Counted from the stretch's first letter, positions 1 to 6,669 are shown. The stretch: DNA of 9,804 nt from an uncultured Bacteroidota bacterium (GCA_937952445.1 CALGAA010000197.1:1-9804), one strand, 5' to 3'. The notes: a model not told the origin generated them from the letters alone. Numbers and translations are program-made.

Positions 1-159
1 TGAAATTTCCATACTAAGCCGTATTATTCCAATTAAATTGCTCTACGTATTATGTTAAGATTTAGTTCCAGCATGTATGAGAAAATTACCTGACACATCC
101 ATTCGTGAAGATAATAACCAATAGATGGCACGCGCAGATCGCTTAACAGCTCAGATTTT

Positions 160-894
160 CTATTTCCTTGAATGGTCCGGATTGCCAAGTTGATACCCAA
201 CGCTAAACCACAACTTTACGGGGTTATTTTGTTCATATGTGTCGATAAGAATTGGATCTGGATTGTAAGTTGCGGGAATTGTAACTAATGAAAATAATGC
301 CCGGTCAATTTTTTTCCATTGCCACAAACGATAATTCAAACTAATCGAATACTTTCCTAATTGATAGTTTAAACCAGGATTGATTTCCAGTGTATAAAAT
401 TCGAACATCCAACTTGAATAATTTGCTGAAAATGCCTTATGGGTGCTAAAGGATGACCTGACACCAAGATTAATTCCCAGATTTCCAACTGGTGCAAATA
501 ATATATTCACAGGAATCGCAACCTGCTGAATCCAGTAATCATCAGAGTTTACGAATATTTCGTGACAAGGTTCACCAGGTTTATAATAACAATGATCTAT
601 TGGTCTATAAAACGTTAAATGTTCAAAACTATAACCTAAGCCGGTACCGACTTCAAAAACACTTCCTATGTGGAATATTCTCTTATTGATATCGACCCCA
701 TATTGCCAGGTACCCCAGGTTTCCGGTGTTCGGTTTTGATATTCTTGAATGAATGTTTCAGAATAACCAATCAAGCGTTTGTCATGATGTGCTACTGCAA
801 GTTGAGCAGAAATCGTCACATCATCCCAGAATGACTGTGCCTGGGAGGTGCATGTCAGTATGAAAGCTAAAATTATTAGGCCATAATTCTTCAT
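160..894 (-). CDS. Small outer-membrane beta-barrel-like protein, secreted
   Basis: The 244-residue product starts with a lysine, a hydrophobic stretch (residues about 5-15) and a signal peptidase I-like site after SQA (residue 19). The cysteine at residue 15 is preceded by T rather than G/A/S, so a lipoprotein is unlikely. The mature part is rich in alternating polar/hydrophobic, aromatic-bounded segments, for example FEVGTGLGYSFEHLTF, GINLGVRSSF, YSISLNYRLW and the C-terminal KLWFSVGYQLG. This pattern fits an 8- to 10-strand outer-membrane barrel of the Bacteroidota OMP/porin-like type. The protein ends shortly after the last strand with a charged tail. Function and ligand cannot be told from the sequence. 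The gene begins 13 bp after the stop of a T9SS-domain remnant on the same strand, so its original upstream context has probably been rearranged. No clear terminator follows in positions 1-159. Confident that it is a real exported protein; the barrel call is inference from pattern. Confidence 0.75.
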   Translation of the reverse strand: MKNYGLIILAFILTCTSQAQSFWDDVTISAQLAVAHHDKRLIGYSETFIQEYQNRTPETWGTWQYGVDINKRIFHIGSVFEVGTGLGYSFEHLTFYRPIDHCYYKPGEPCHEIFVNSDDYWIQQVAIPVNILFAPVGNLGINLGVRSSFSTHKAFSANYSSWMFEFYTLEINPGLNYQLGKYSISLNYRLWQWKKIDRALFSLVTIPATYNPDPILIDTYEQNNPVKLWFSVGYQLGNPDHSRK

Positions 895-907
895 AATTCA
901 AAATTTT

Positions 908-1147
908 CTATTTTACGATCACAACTCGTTTCCATACAACGGACTCCTTGTAATCAATCCGTACAAAATACATCCCTGCATTTAAATCTGTAACCTGAAA
1001 CACATCACGATCACCTTCCATATGATCGTATTTTTTAACTAATCGTCCATTTCGGTCCATAATCGATAGCTGAAAAGCGCCACCCTCATATCCTTCCTTC
1101 CAGTCAATGTGTACTTCATAGATCGAGGTTTGGGTGCAGATAATCTT
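908..1147 (-). pseudogene. Beheaded T9SS C-terminal sorting domain (cargo-gene remnant)
   Basis: Reading the minus strand from 1147 to a TAG at 908-910 gives 79 sense codons with no stop. They match the core and end of a type A T9SS sorting domain: EGGAFQLSIMDRNGRLVKKY, then VFQVTDLNAGMYFVRIDY, then VVWKRVVIVK at the very C-terminus. The hallmarks are the 'ds.G..v' turn, the 'L.aG.Y.v.i' strand and the final basic-valine strand. The usual opening PNP motif and the whole passenger protein are missing, and the codon directly before the first lysine is the TGA stop of the Uma2 gene, in the same frame. There is no good start codon; the only in-frame ATGs lie inside the domain. I read this as the 3' end of a former secreted or surface protein whose front was replaced by the Uma2 segment. 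A live gene would need stop-codon readthrough, which I consider unlikely because the neighbouring Uma2 paralog stops at the same place. Confidence 0.8.
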
Positions 1148-1681
1148 TCAAAAATGAAAATCTTCTGCCAGCAGCCTGGATGAAATCGTGCCTTTCATTT
1201 GGATAGCTTTTCCATATTTCCCATTTTCCAGGAAATATCCTTCCGCTTCCCTGGTATCGGGATCCACAATCCAGTATTCCTGGACACCGCAGCGTTCATA
1301 CACGGCTTTTTTCTGATGAAGATCGTATTGGGCGGTTCCCGGAGAAAGCAATTCAATGATCAGTGCAGGGGCGCCGTGGAAACCATCCTCACGGATATTA
1401 TTAAGTTGTTCATTTGGTATAAATAAAATATCTGGCTGGAATACATTTCCCTCGTCAAGATGAACATCATAAGGTGCATTGAGTACTTTTCCCAGGTCAT
1501 TTTTTTCTAAGAAATTAAAGATCGTTGAACCTATCTTCATTATTAATGCCTGATGTCCGTAAGTCGGTGAAGGTGACATAACCAATTGGTCTTCTATGAG
1601 CTGTGCCAATGTACCTTCCGGAAGTGCATTATACACTTCCCTGATGGTTCGCAATGGTTTTCTGGTACTTGCAGTTTCCAT
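1148..1681 (-). CDS. Uma2 family (DUF820) putative PD-(D/E)XK endonuclease, copy 1
   Basis: The 177-residue product has the Uma2 fold signature. An N-terminal block carries ALPEGTLAQLI and QLVMSPSPTYGHQ. The nuclease core follows: FQPDILF (acidic residue D84), then GAPALIIELLSPGTAQYD (E110), a lysine at 124/125 in QKKAVYE, and GVQEYWIVDPDT (132-142). These residues are arranged like the PD-(D/E)XK active site of restriction-like nucleases, and all are present, so the protein looks intact. Uma2 proteins are numerous in cyanobacteria and Bacteroidota; their biological role is not established. The gene lies 131 bp downstream of a tandem paralog (hand-counted 121/177 identical residues) on the same strand. 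Its TGA is followed directly, in the same frame, by a T9SS-domain remnant. Start chosen at the ATG that aligns with the paralog's start (both begin MET..., then RTIREVY). An inverted repeat sits 26 bp upstream. Confidence 0.9.
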   Translation of the reverse strand: METASTRKPLRTIREVYNALPEGTLAQLIEDQLVMSPSPTYGHQALIMKIGSTIFNFLEKNDLGKVLNAPYDVHLDEGNVFQPDILFIPNEQLNNIREDGFHGAPALIIELLSPGTAQYDLHQKKAVYERCGVQEYWIVDPDTREAEGYFLENGKYGKAIQMKGTISSRLLAEDFHF

Positions 1682-1707
1682 AGAGATGACGTTATAATTT
1701 CAATTAT

Positions 1708-1737
1708 TGGAACGGATTTCGATAGTTTTCCGTTCCA
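1708..1737 (-). promoter_or_regulatory. Inverted repeat upstream of Uma2 copy 1
   Basis: A perfect 9 bp inverted repeat, TGGAACGGA paired with TCCGTTCCA, is separated by 12 bases. It lies between the two Uma2 genes, 26 bp before the copy 1 start codon and about 70 bp after the copy 2 stop. No T-tract follows it on the minus strand, so it is not a standard terminator. A related hairpin occupies the equivalent place upstream of copy 2. It could be an operator or a structured 5' leader; the sequence does not decide between them. Confidence 0.5.
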
Positions 1738-1812
1738 GGCACATAACAAAATAATTCCTTTCATCGACTGTGCCCTCTATTTCAAAAATTCGCCAATTGG
1801 AAACTCCACCGA

Positions 1813-2346
1813 CTAAAATTGAAAATCCTTTTCCAGCAGCCTTGATGAAATCGTGCCTTTCGTTTGACTAACTTTTCCATATTTCCCATTTTCCAGGAAA
1901 TACCCTTCCACTTCCCTGGTATCTGGATCTACGATAAAGTATTCCTGTACACCGCTGCGTTCATATACGTCTTTTTTCTGTTGAAGATCGTAACGGGCAG
2001 TACCGGGTGAAAGCAATTCAATGACCAGTGCAGGGGCACCATGGAAACCATCTTTCTGGATTTTTGGAAGTTGATCTTTCCGGAGAAACTGAATATCCGG
2101 CTGGAATATATTCTCCTCATCCAAATGCACATCGAATGGTGAAATGATTATCTCTCCCAGGCCTTTTTGTTCCACATAATCAGCTATCTTCCTGTTAATT
2201 ATGTTTAGTATTTTTTGATGACTATATGTAGGTGCCGGAGCCATGACAAGTTGACTTGAAATAAGCTGTGCCAGTGTTCCCTCCGGAAGCGCATCGTACA
2301 CTTCCCGGATGGTTCGCGGTGGCTGAGTGGTCAGTAAGGTCTCCAT
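1813..2346 (-). CDS. Uma2 family (DUF820) putative PD-(D/E)XK endonuclease, copy 2
   Basis: This 177-residue protein has the same length as copy 1 and aligns to it without gaps. The active-site-like residues are conserved: FQPDIQF (D84), GAPALVIELLSPGTARYD (E110), the lysine pair in QQKKDVYE (124/125) and GVQEYFIVDPDT. By hand count, residues 101-170 are about 86% identical between the copies, but residues 41-100 only about 45%. The conserved part is the catalytic half. The variable part includes the helix after YSHQ and the strand before the PD motif, where a target or partner might be recognised; that role is inference. The stop is TAG, at the same aligned position as the TGA of copy 1. The gene begins 182 bp after scpA and probably has its own promoter, given the spacing and the upstream hairpin. 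Role unknown; a nuclease function is a family prediction only. Confidence 0.9.
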   Translation of the reverse strand: METLLTTQPPRTIREVYDALPEGTLAQLISSQLVMAPAPTYSHQKILNIINRKIADYVEQKGLGEIIISPFDVHLDEENIFQPDIQFLRKDQLPKIQKDGFHGAPALVIELLSPGTARYDLQQKKDVYERSGVQEYFIVDPDTREVEGYFLENGKYGKVSQTKGTISSRLLEKDFQF

Positions 2347-2378
2347 TGTAGTAATTTTTTCCCTGCAATCACAATTTT

Positions 2379-2404
2379 GAACAAAGTACGCTTACTTTTC
2401 GTTC
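2379..2404 (-). promoter_or_regulatory. Inverted repeat upstream of Uma2 copy 2
   Basis: Read on the minus strand, GAAC pairs with GTTC at the ends. After a 2-base bulge, AAAGTA pairs with TACTTT around an AGCG loop, giving ten base pairs in total. It lies 32 bp before the copy 2 ATG. The element shares its GGAACG opening and position with the inverted repeat upstream of copy 1, while the inner stems differ in sequence. The right arm also contains TACTTTG, a partial match to the Bacteroidota -7 box, so the element may overlap the promoter. Confidence 0.4.
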
Positions 2405-2528
2405 CGGATTCCCCGATAATTCTGAGTTTTGTCTCTACCCTCGATTTCATCAAAATGTTTACAAACCGTTGGTGTTATAATTCACCTCACCTTATTTGCC
2501 CGGGAAGCATTTGCCAGTTGATGTATTC

Positions 2529-3308
2529 CTACTCTTCTTCATACACCCCTTCTCCTTCCTGGCTTTTTTCCAGCCAAAATGAATTCCGGGATTCTCCCGT
2601 ATGAATGGTCACGCGCTGACTGTTGATCAATTCCAGCAGGGCGAGGAAAGTTACGATGGCGTGGAGCCGGTTTTGCATGGAACCGAATACCTGGTCGAAT
2701 GAAGCGCGGGAGTGGCGCTGAATCGTATCCAGAATATAAGTACGCTGATCGTCAATGGCATAGGGAATAGCAACCACCTGGTGCATGACCCGGGTTTTTT
2801 CGGTTTCAAATCGATCCATGGCAGCCTGAAACAACTGAAACAACCGGTACAAATCGATCGATTCCCATTCCGATTCTACCATTACCTTACCTGAAAATTG
2901 CTTCAATTCGGAAGCAATATTTCCGCGTTGGTGTCGCTGACTGCGCGCCTCTTCCATATCGGCCAGTTCCTGGAGCACCGATTTGAAGCGCTTATATTCG
3001 ATCAAACGCTGGACCAACTCTTCCCGTGGATCGATCTCATTTCCTTCCTCATCAACTTCCTTGCGCGGGAGCAACATCCGCGTCTTGATCCGCATCAGCG
3101 TCGCTGCCACGACGATAAATTCGGACGCCAGTTCGATATTGAGCCGTTCCATCGAATGCATGTAATGCATGAAGTCAGTCGTGATCTGCGAGATCGGAAT
3201 ATTACGGATATCGAGTTCGTCCCGTTCGATAAAAAACAGGATGAGATCGAAGGGACCTTCGAACTGAGGTAGCTTGATGTAGTATTGATCTCGTGTGTTT
3301 TCAAACAT
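2529..3308 (-). CDS. scpA: Segregation and condensation protein A (kleisin subunit of SMC-ScpAB)
   Basis: ScpA is the bacterial kleisin. With ScpB it bridges the head and neck of the SMC dimer, forming the condensin complex that compacts and segregates the chromosome. The 259-residue product has the family's usual length. The N-terminal domain shows FEGPFDLILFFIERDELDI (16-34) and IPISQIT, followed by the SMC-neck helix region ELASEFIVVAATLMRIKTRM (59-78) and the 'mLLP' end. A charged linker carries DPREELVQRLIEYKRFK (93-109). The C-terminal winged-helix part includes VFGSMQNRLHAIVTFLALLELI, then a short glutamate-rich tail. No scpB or smc gene lies in the window; the flanking genes are LLM oxidoreductases upstream and Uma2 genes downstream. 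A consensus-like -7 box lies 4 bp before the ATG, suggesting a leaderless or nearly leaderless mRNA. Identification is secure. Confidence 0.96.
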   Translation of the reverse strand: MFENTRDQYYIKLPQFEGPFDLILFFIERDELDIRNIPISQITTDFMHYMHSMERLNIELASEFIVVAATLMRIKTRMLLPRKEVDEEGNEIDPREELVQRLIEYKRFKSVLQELADMEEARSQRHQRGNIASELKQFSGKVMVESEWESIDLYRLFQLFQAAMDRFETEKTRVMHQVVAIPYAIDDQRTYILDTIQRHSRASFDQVFGSMQNRLHAIVTFLALLELINSQRVTIHTGESRNSFWLEKSQEGEGVYEEE

Positions 3309-3312
3309 GGGT

Positions 3313-3320
3313 CAAAGATA
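3313..3320 (-). promoter_or_regulatory. Bacteroidota-type -7 box of scpA
   Basis: Minus-strand TATCTTTG fits the TAnnTTTG consensus of the Bacteroidota primary sigma factor exactly. It ends 4 bases before the scpA ATG, so transcription would begin at or close to the start codon. No good TTTG/TTG -33 element is visible at the usual distance, which lowers confidence. Confidence 0.45.
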
Positions 3321-3440
3321 CGCACTTCCTGTTTAGGTTGCCCCTGATGACAGAAACTTAGGTATGAGCGTAAAAAGTGCGAGCGGGAGCAAAAGTGCCA
3401 TGAATTAAGTTGCTAAAATATTCACCCAAAATGCTTACAT

Positions 3441-3468
3441 CTGCCTACCTGATGGTAGCGACAGGCAG
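3441..3468. repeat. REP-like palindromic element
   Basis: The element begins CTGCCTACC and ends GACAGGCAG. Outer arms CTGC/GCAG and inner arms CTACC/GGTAG fold around a TGAT loop, with an unpaired CGACAG on the right side. It lies outside any gene. Its form resembles the short CTGCCT...AGGCAG palindromes that can be dispersed in many copies in some bacterial genomes. Only this one copy is in the window, so the repeat nature is inference. Confidence 0.35.
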
Positions 3469-3607
3469 TTTTGACCGGTATCTGAGAGGCAAAATGGCCA
3501 CTTACTTCATTAGAAAACCTCCACGTAACCCCGGCTATATCTACGTTTTCTTCTTCGCAATTGACCATTTTACCAGACACATCCCTAAATCTATGATGCC
3601 TTTCCTC

Positions 3608-4642
3608 TCAATAGCCAAAATGTTTCTTCACCTCCGGAATGACCTGCTCACCATAGAGTTCAATGGTCTTCATGAGCTGTGAATGAGAGGGACCACCCAC
3701 ATCAATGTGGGCTACAAAACGAGTCAAATCAAACATTTCGATGATCCGGATTATTTTTTCCGTTACCGCTTCCGGTTCTCCCATAAACAAAGCTCCCATC
3801 GGACTCATTCCAGCCTGAAACTTATCCAACGTATAGCTTCCCGGCCATCCCCGTTCCCGACCAATTTTGTCCATGGAATAGGCGTAATACGGATAATAAT
3901 CCTCCAATATCGCTTTTCGGGAGTCCGCGATGAAAGTATGGGAGTGAACACCTACTTCCATTCGTGCCGGATCATGACCATGAGCTGCATATTGCTCTTT
4001 GTAAAACCGAACCAGCGGCCTGAATTGGTCGGGCATCCCCCCTATGATGGCAAAAATAATAGGCAATCCCAGCCGGGCAGCACGGGCGACAGATGAAGTG
4101 GTACCCCCAACGGCGATCCACACGGGAATGGGCCGTTCGGGCAATGGATAAATGGTTTGCTGGCGGAGCGGCGCTCTAAATTTCCCCTCCCAGGTAATGG
4201 CTTTGTTTTTACGCAATTCGAGCAACAATTCCAGTTTTTCCTCAAAAAGTTCATTATAATCGTTCAATGCATAACCAAAAAGGGGAAATGATTCGATAAA
4301 ACTCCCCCGGCCCGCAATAATCTCCGAACGTTGATTTGACATCAAATCGATCATGGAATAGTCCTGGTAAAGCTTGACGGGATCCGCTGAACTGACTACG
4401 TTCACTCCACTGGCCAGTTTTATCCGACTGGTCACCGTGGAAAGGGCCGCCAACATAATTTCCGGCGCCGCAATCGAATAATCTTCCCGGTGATGCTCGC
4501 CCATCGTCACCAGGTCAATCCCGAGTTCATCGGCCAATTTGACTTCCTCGATAATGTGCTGCAAGCGATCATTTGGTTTTTGATATGCTTGCGCTTTCCG
4601 ATCAAAGGTCAGATCCCCGAAATACCCTATTCCAAATTCCAT
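3608..4642 (-). CDS. LLM class flavin-dependent oxidoreductase (luciferase-like monooxygenase), copy A
   Basis: The 344-residue protein has the full length of a bacterial luciferase-like TIM barrel that uses FMN. Visible family landmarks are the first strand MEFGIGYFGDLTFD (1-14), LGIDLVTMGEHHR (40-52), IKLASGVNVVSSADPVKLYQ (74-93), EIIAGRGSF (107-115) and PVWIAVGGTTSSVARAARLG (173-192), the last being the phosphate-binding region of the flavin. The GEHHR segment and overall form resemble the CE1758-type subfamily of this superfamily. The substrate is unknown; members oxidise alkanes, sulfonates, aldehydes and other compounds, and many remain uncharacterised. The gene follows, by 95 bp, a paralog that is about three-quarters identical by eye, so the two are a tandem duplication and may be cotranscribed. 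The start ATG aligns with the paralog's first strand. No FMN reductase partner is nearby. Identification of the superfamily is secure, the subfamily less so. Confidence 0.92.
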   Translation of the reverse strand: MEFGIGYFGDLTFDRKAQAYQKPNDRLQHIIEEVKLADELGIDLVTMGEHHREDYSIAAPEIMLAALSTVTSRIKLASGVNVVSSADPVKLYQDYSMIDLMSNQRSEIIAGRGSFIESFPLFGYALNDYNELFEEKLELLLELRKNKAITWEGKFRAPLRQQTIYPLPERPIPVWIAVGGTTSSVARAARLGLPIIFAIIGGMPDQFRPLVRFYKEQYAAHGHDPARMEVGVHSHTFIADSRKAILEDYYPYYAYSMDKIGRERGWPGSYTLDKFQAGMSPMGALFMGEPEAVTEKIIRIIEMFDLTRFVAHIDVGGPSHSQLMKTIELYGEQVIPEVKKHFGY

Positions 4643-4737
4643 ATATCTATATTTTTATTTTTGCTTAGTATCCCACCAGGCAATCATTCTCAGGATTCTC
4701 AGACACCCCGCCTCTTCCACTCCCAAAAATTCATTCC

Positions 4738-5778
4738 TCACACATCTACTTGATCAAAATGCTCCCTGACTGCCGGAATCACCCGGGTTCCATACAATTC
4801 AATGGTCTTCATTAATTGTAAATGCGAGGGACCTCCCACATCGATCTGCCCCACAAACCGGGTCAGCCCAAACATCTCCGCGGTCCGGATGATCTTTTCC
4901 GTTACTTCATCAGGCTCTCCCATAAACAAAGCGCCGTATGGACTCATTCCGGACTGGAATCTATCCAGGGTGTACCCGGTCCATCCTCTTTCTCGTCCGA
5001 TTTTATCCATAGAATAAGCGTAGTAAGGAAAATAGTTTTTCAAAATATCCTCCCGTACATTTTCTACAAACAGGTGAACCTGAACCCCAATCTGCATTTG
5101 CGAAGGATCGTGACCATGCTCGATGTACTGTTCTTTGTAAAATTGAACCAATGGTTTGAATTGATCTGGCGACCCTCCGATAATGCCAAATATGACCGGC
5201 AATCCCAGCCGACCTGCCCGGGCTACCGATGAAGTTGTCCCCCCTACGGCGATCCATACGGGAATTGGACGTTCGGGTAAAGGGTAAATGCTTTGGTCAC
5301 GGAGCGGCGCTCTAAATTTACCCTGCCAGTTGATCGCCTCGTTTTTTTGCAGCTCGAGCAACAACTCCAGTTTTTCCTCAAACAGTTCATTGTAATCGTT
5401 CAGGTCGTATCCGAACAAAGGAAATGACTCGATAAAACTTCCCCGGCCGGCTATGATTTCCGCACGTTGGTTGGATAAAAGATCGATCATCGAAAAATCC
5501 TGGTACAACTTTACCGGATCCGATGAACTGACCACATTTACACCGCTGGCGAGTTTTATATGGTCGGTGACCGTGGAAAGCGCTGCCAGCATAATCTCAG
5601 GAGCAGCAATCGAATAATCGACTCTGTGATGTTCTCCCATCGTCACCACATCAATCCCCAGGTCGTCGGCCAGTGAGACCAATTCCACGATGTCCCTGAG
5701 CCGGTCGGCGGGCTTCTGATATTCACGGGTTTTACGATCGAAGGTCAGATCGCCGAAAAACCCTATTCCCATTTCCAT
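4738..5778 (-). CDS. LLM class flavin-dependent oxidoreductase (luciferase-like monooxygenase), copy B
   Basis: This 346-residue paralog of the downstream LLM gene keeps all the same landmarks: MEMGIGFFGDLTFD, LGIDVVTMGEHHR, IKLASGVNVVSSSDPVKLYQ, EIIAGRGSF and PVWIAVGGTTSSVARAGRLG. It aligns almost without gaps; one residue is missing at GWTGYTL, where copy A has GWPGSYTL, and the C-terminal tail differs. The frame stays open to an ATG at 5841, which would add 21 residues (MFFNFWGF...). I prefer the ATG at 5778 because it aligns exactly with the copy A start and the first barrel strand begins there; the extra stretch has no counterpart in copy A. The gene is first in the leftward series and is divergent from the methyltransferase gene at 5956. 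Substrate unknown. FMN dependence is a superfamily expectation, and reduced flavin would have to come from a reductase elsewhere. Confidence 0.92.
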   Translation of the reverse strand: MEMGIGFFGDLTFDRKTREYQKPADRLRDIVELVSLADDLGIDVVTMGEHHRVDYSIAAPEIMLAALSTVTDHIKLASGVNVVSSSDPVKLYQDFSMIDLLSNQRAEIIAGRGSFIESFPLFGYDLNDYNELFEEKLELLLELQKNEAINWQGKFRAPLRDQSIYPLPERPIPVWIAVGGTTSSVARAGRLGLPVIFGIIGGSPDQFKPLVQFYKEQYIEHGHDPSQMQIGVQVHLFVENVREDILKNYFPYYAYSMDKIGRERGWTGYTLDRFQSGMSPYGALFMGEPDEVTEKIIRTAEMFGLTRFVGQIDVGGPSHLQLMKTIELYGTRVIPAVREHFDQVDV

Positions 5779-5801
5779 GGTGTTTGTTTTAATACTAAAT
5801 A

Positions 5802-5815
5802 AGGTGGTAACACCT
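5802..5815. promoter_or_regulatory. Small dyad in the LLM/methyltransferase divergent region
   Basis: AGGTG-GTAA-CACCT is a 5 bp dyad located 23 bp upstream of the LLM copy B start, in the 177 bp gap between divergent genes. The position suits an operator, but the arms are short and could arise by chance. No consensus -7 box was found in this gap in either direction. Confidence 0.2.
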
Positions 5816-5955
5816 AAAAACCCCCAAAAGTTGAAAAACATAATCTTTCAACCATTTACTTAAATTATGAATTAATCACTTTTTCCATAAGTGGCAGGGA
5901 ACGTTTGATCCCAACCCTTTTTTTCAATAACAGTCTTTTTCAGTAGTTTCACCGT

Positions 5956-6669
5956 ATGAAAAGCCATTCACGCCTGTACCTTATACCCACCCCGATCAGC
6001 CCGGAGGATATTTCTCACCCCCGGGTAAAGGACATCTTACCTCAGATCGAAGTCTTTATCTGCGAGCGGATCCGAACCACCCGGCGCTGGTTGCGTACCG
6101 TCATTCCGGACTACGATATTGATGGCCGAATATTCTTGGAATTTGACAAACATGCCAACCGGTTTCCATGGACCGACATCAGCCAGTACTGGGACCAGGG
6201 TAAAACGTGCGGCCTGACCTCGGAGGCAGGCATGCCCGCTGTGGCTGATCCGGGCTACCAGGTGGTTGCAGCGGCACACAAACGCGATATCCCTGTAGTG
6301 CCCTTACCTGGCAACAATTCGATTATCCTCAGCCTGATGGCCTCGGGTTTTGATGGAAATCGCTTCACCTTTCACGGTTATTTCCCCATTAAAGAGCAGG
6401 AACTTCGGCAGGAAATTAACCGGGTGACGTCGGCCTCCCGCCAGGGCTATGCTCAGATATTCATCGAAACACCTTATCGCAATCTGAAGACCATGGATGC
6501 CCTGCTTCGATTTCTTCCTTCCGATATGCACCTATCCGTTTCCTCGGGCCTTGGAGCTGTGAATGGACAATCCGTCACCCGATCGGTAAAGGACTGGAAA
6601 AAGACCAATTATCAGTATTTGGACAAGGCTCCTGCCGTCTTTATCCTGGGTCAAATGCGATCCGGTTAA
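5956..6669 (+). CDS. SAM-dependent methyltransferase, short RsmI-like tetrapyrrole methylase family
   Basis: The 237-residue product belongs to the tetrapyrrole methylase superfamily and most resembles RsmI, the enzyme that 2'-O-methylates C1402 of 16S rRNA. Landmarks in order are LYLIPTPIS (7-15), LTSEAGMPAVADPG (87-100, corresponding to the SDAGTP..SDPG SAM-binding loop of RsmI), VVPLPGNNSIILSLMASG (114-131), FTFHGYFP (137-144), IFIETPYRN (168-176) and a final strand APAVFILG. RsmI proteins are usually about 280 residues or more; this one lacks their C-terminal domain, and the SDAG motif reads SEAG. It is therefore probably the shorter Bacteroidota paralog of RsmI with its own, unassigned substrate, rather than RsmI itself. 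It is transcribed away from the LLM genes, and no terminator with a clear hairpin follows. Family assignment is firm, substrate unknown. Confidence 0.9.
   Translation: MKSHSRLYLIPTPISPEDISHPRVKDILPQIEVFICERIRTTRRWLRTVIPDYDIDGRIFLEFDKHANRFPWTDISQYWDQGKTCGLTSEAGMPAVADPGYQVVAAAHKRDIPVVPLPGNNSIILSLMASGFDGNRFTFHGYFPIKEQELRQEINRVTSASRQGYAQIFIETPYRNLKTMDALLRFLPSDMHLSVSSGLGAVNGQSVTRSVKDWKKTNYQYLDKAPAVFILGQMRSG

Larger units (their letters stand above)
3309..3607. other. Intergenic stretch between scpA and LLM genes
   Basis: These 299 bases contain the scpA -7 box at the left end and a 28 bp palindromic element at 3441-3468. I see no terminator for the LLM gene that ends at 3608. A plus-strand open frame begins at 3410 but runs on into the reverse complement of the LLM gene and shows no recognisable protein features, so I do not call it a gene. 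Confidence 0.6.

Noticed and set aside
1148..2346. Uma2 pair as a toxin-antitoxin or restriction-modification system
   Set aside because: There is no adjacent antitoxin-like or DNA methyltransferase gene. The methyltransferase at 5956 belongs to the tetrapyrrole methylase/RsmI family, not a DNA methylase family, and is on the other strand.
2898..3272. 124-codon frame antisense to scpA
   Set aside because: It lies entirely within scpA, whose family match is unambiguous; it is an antisense shadow frame.
3410..3682. 90-codon plus-strand frame between scpA and LLM copy A
   Set aside because: Its second part is the reverse complement of the LLM 3' end and its first part runs through the palindromic element; no protein features are visible.
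5779..5841. Longer LLM copy B with 21 extra N-terminal residues
   Set aside because: Copy A starts exactly at the aligned ATG at 5778 and the first barrel strand begins there. The extension has no counterpart and lies over the likely promoter dyad.
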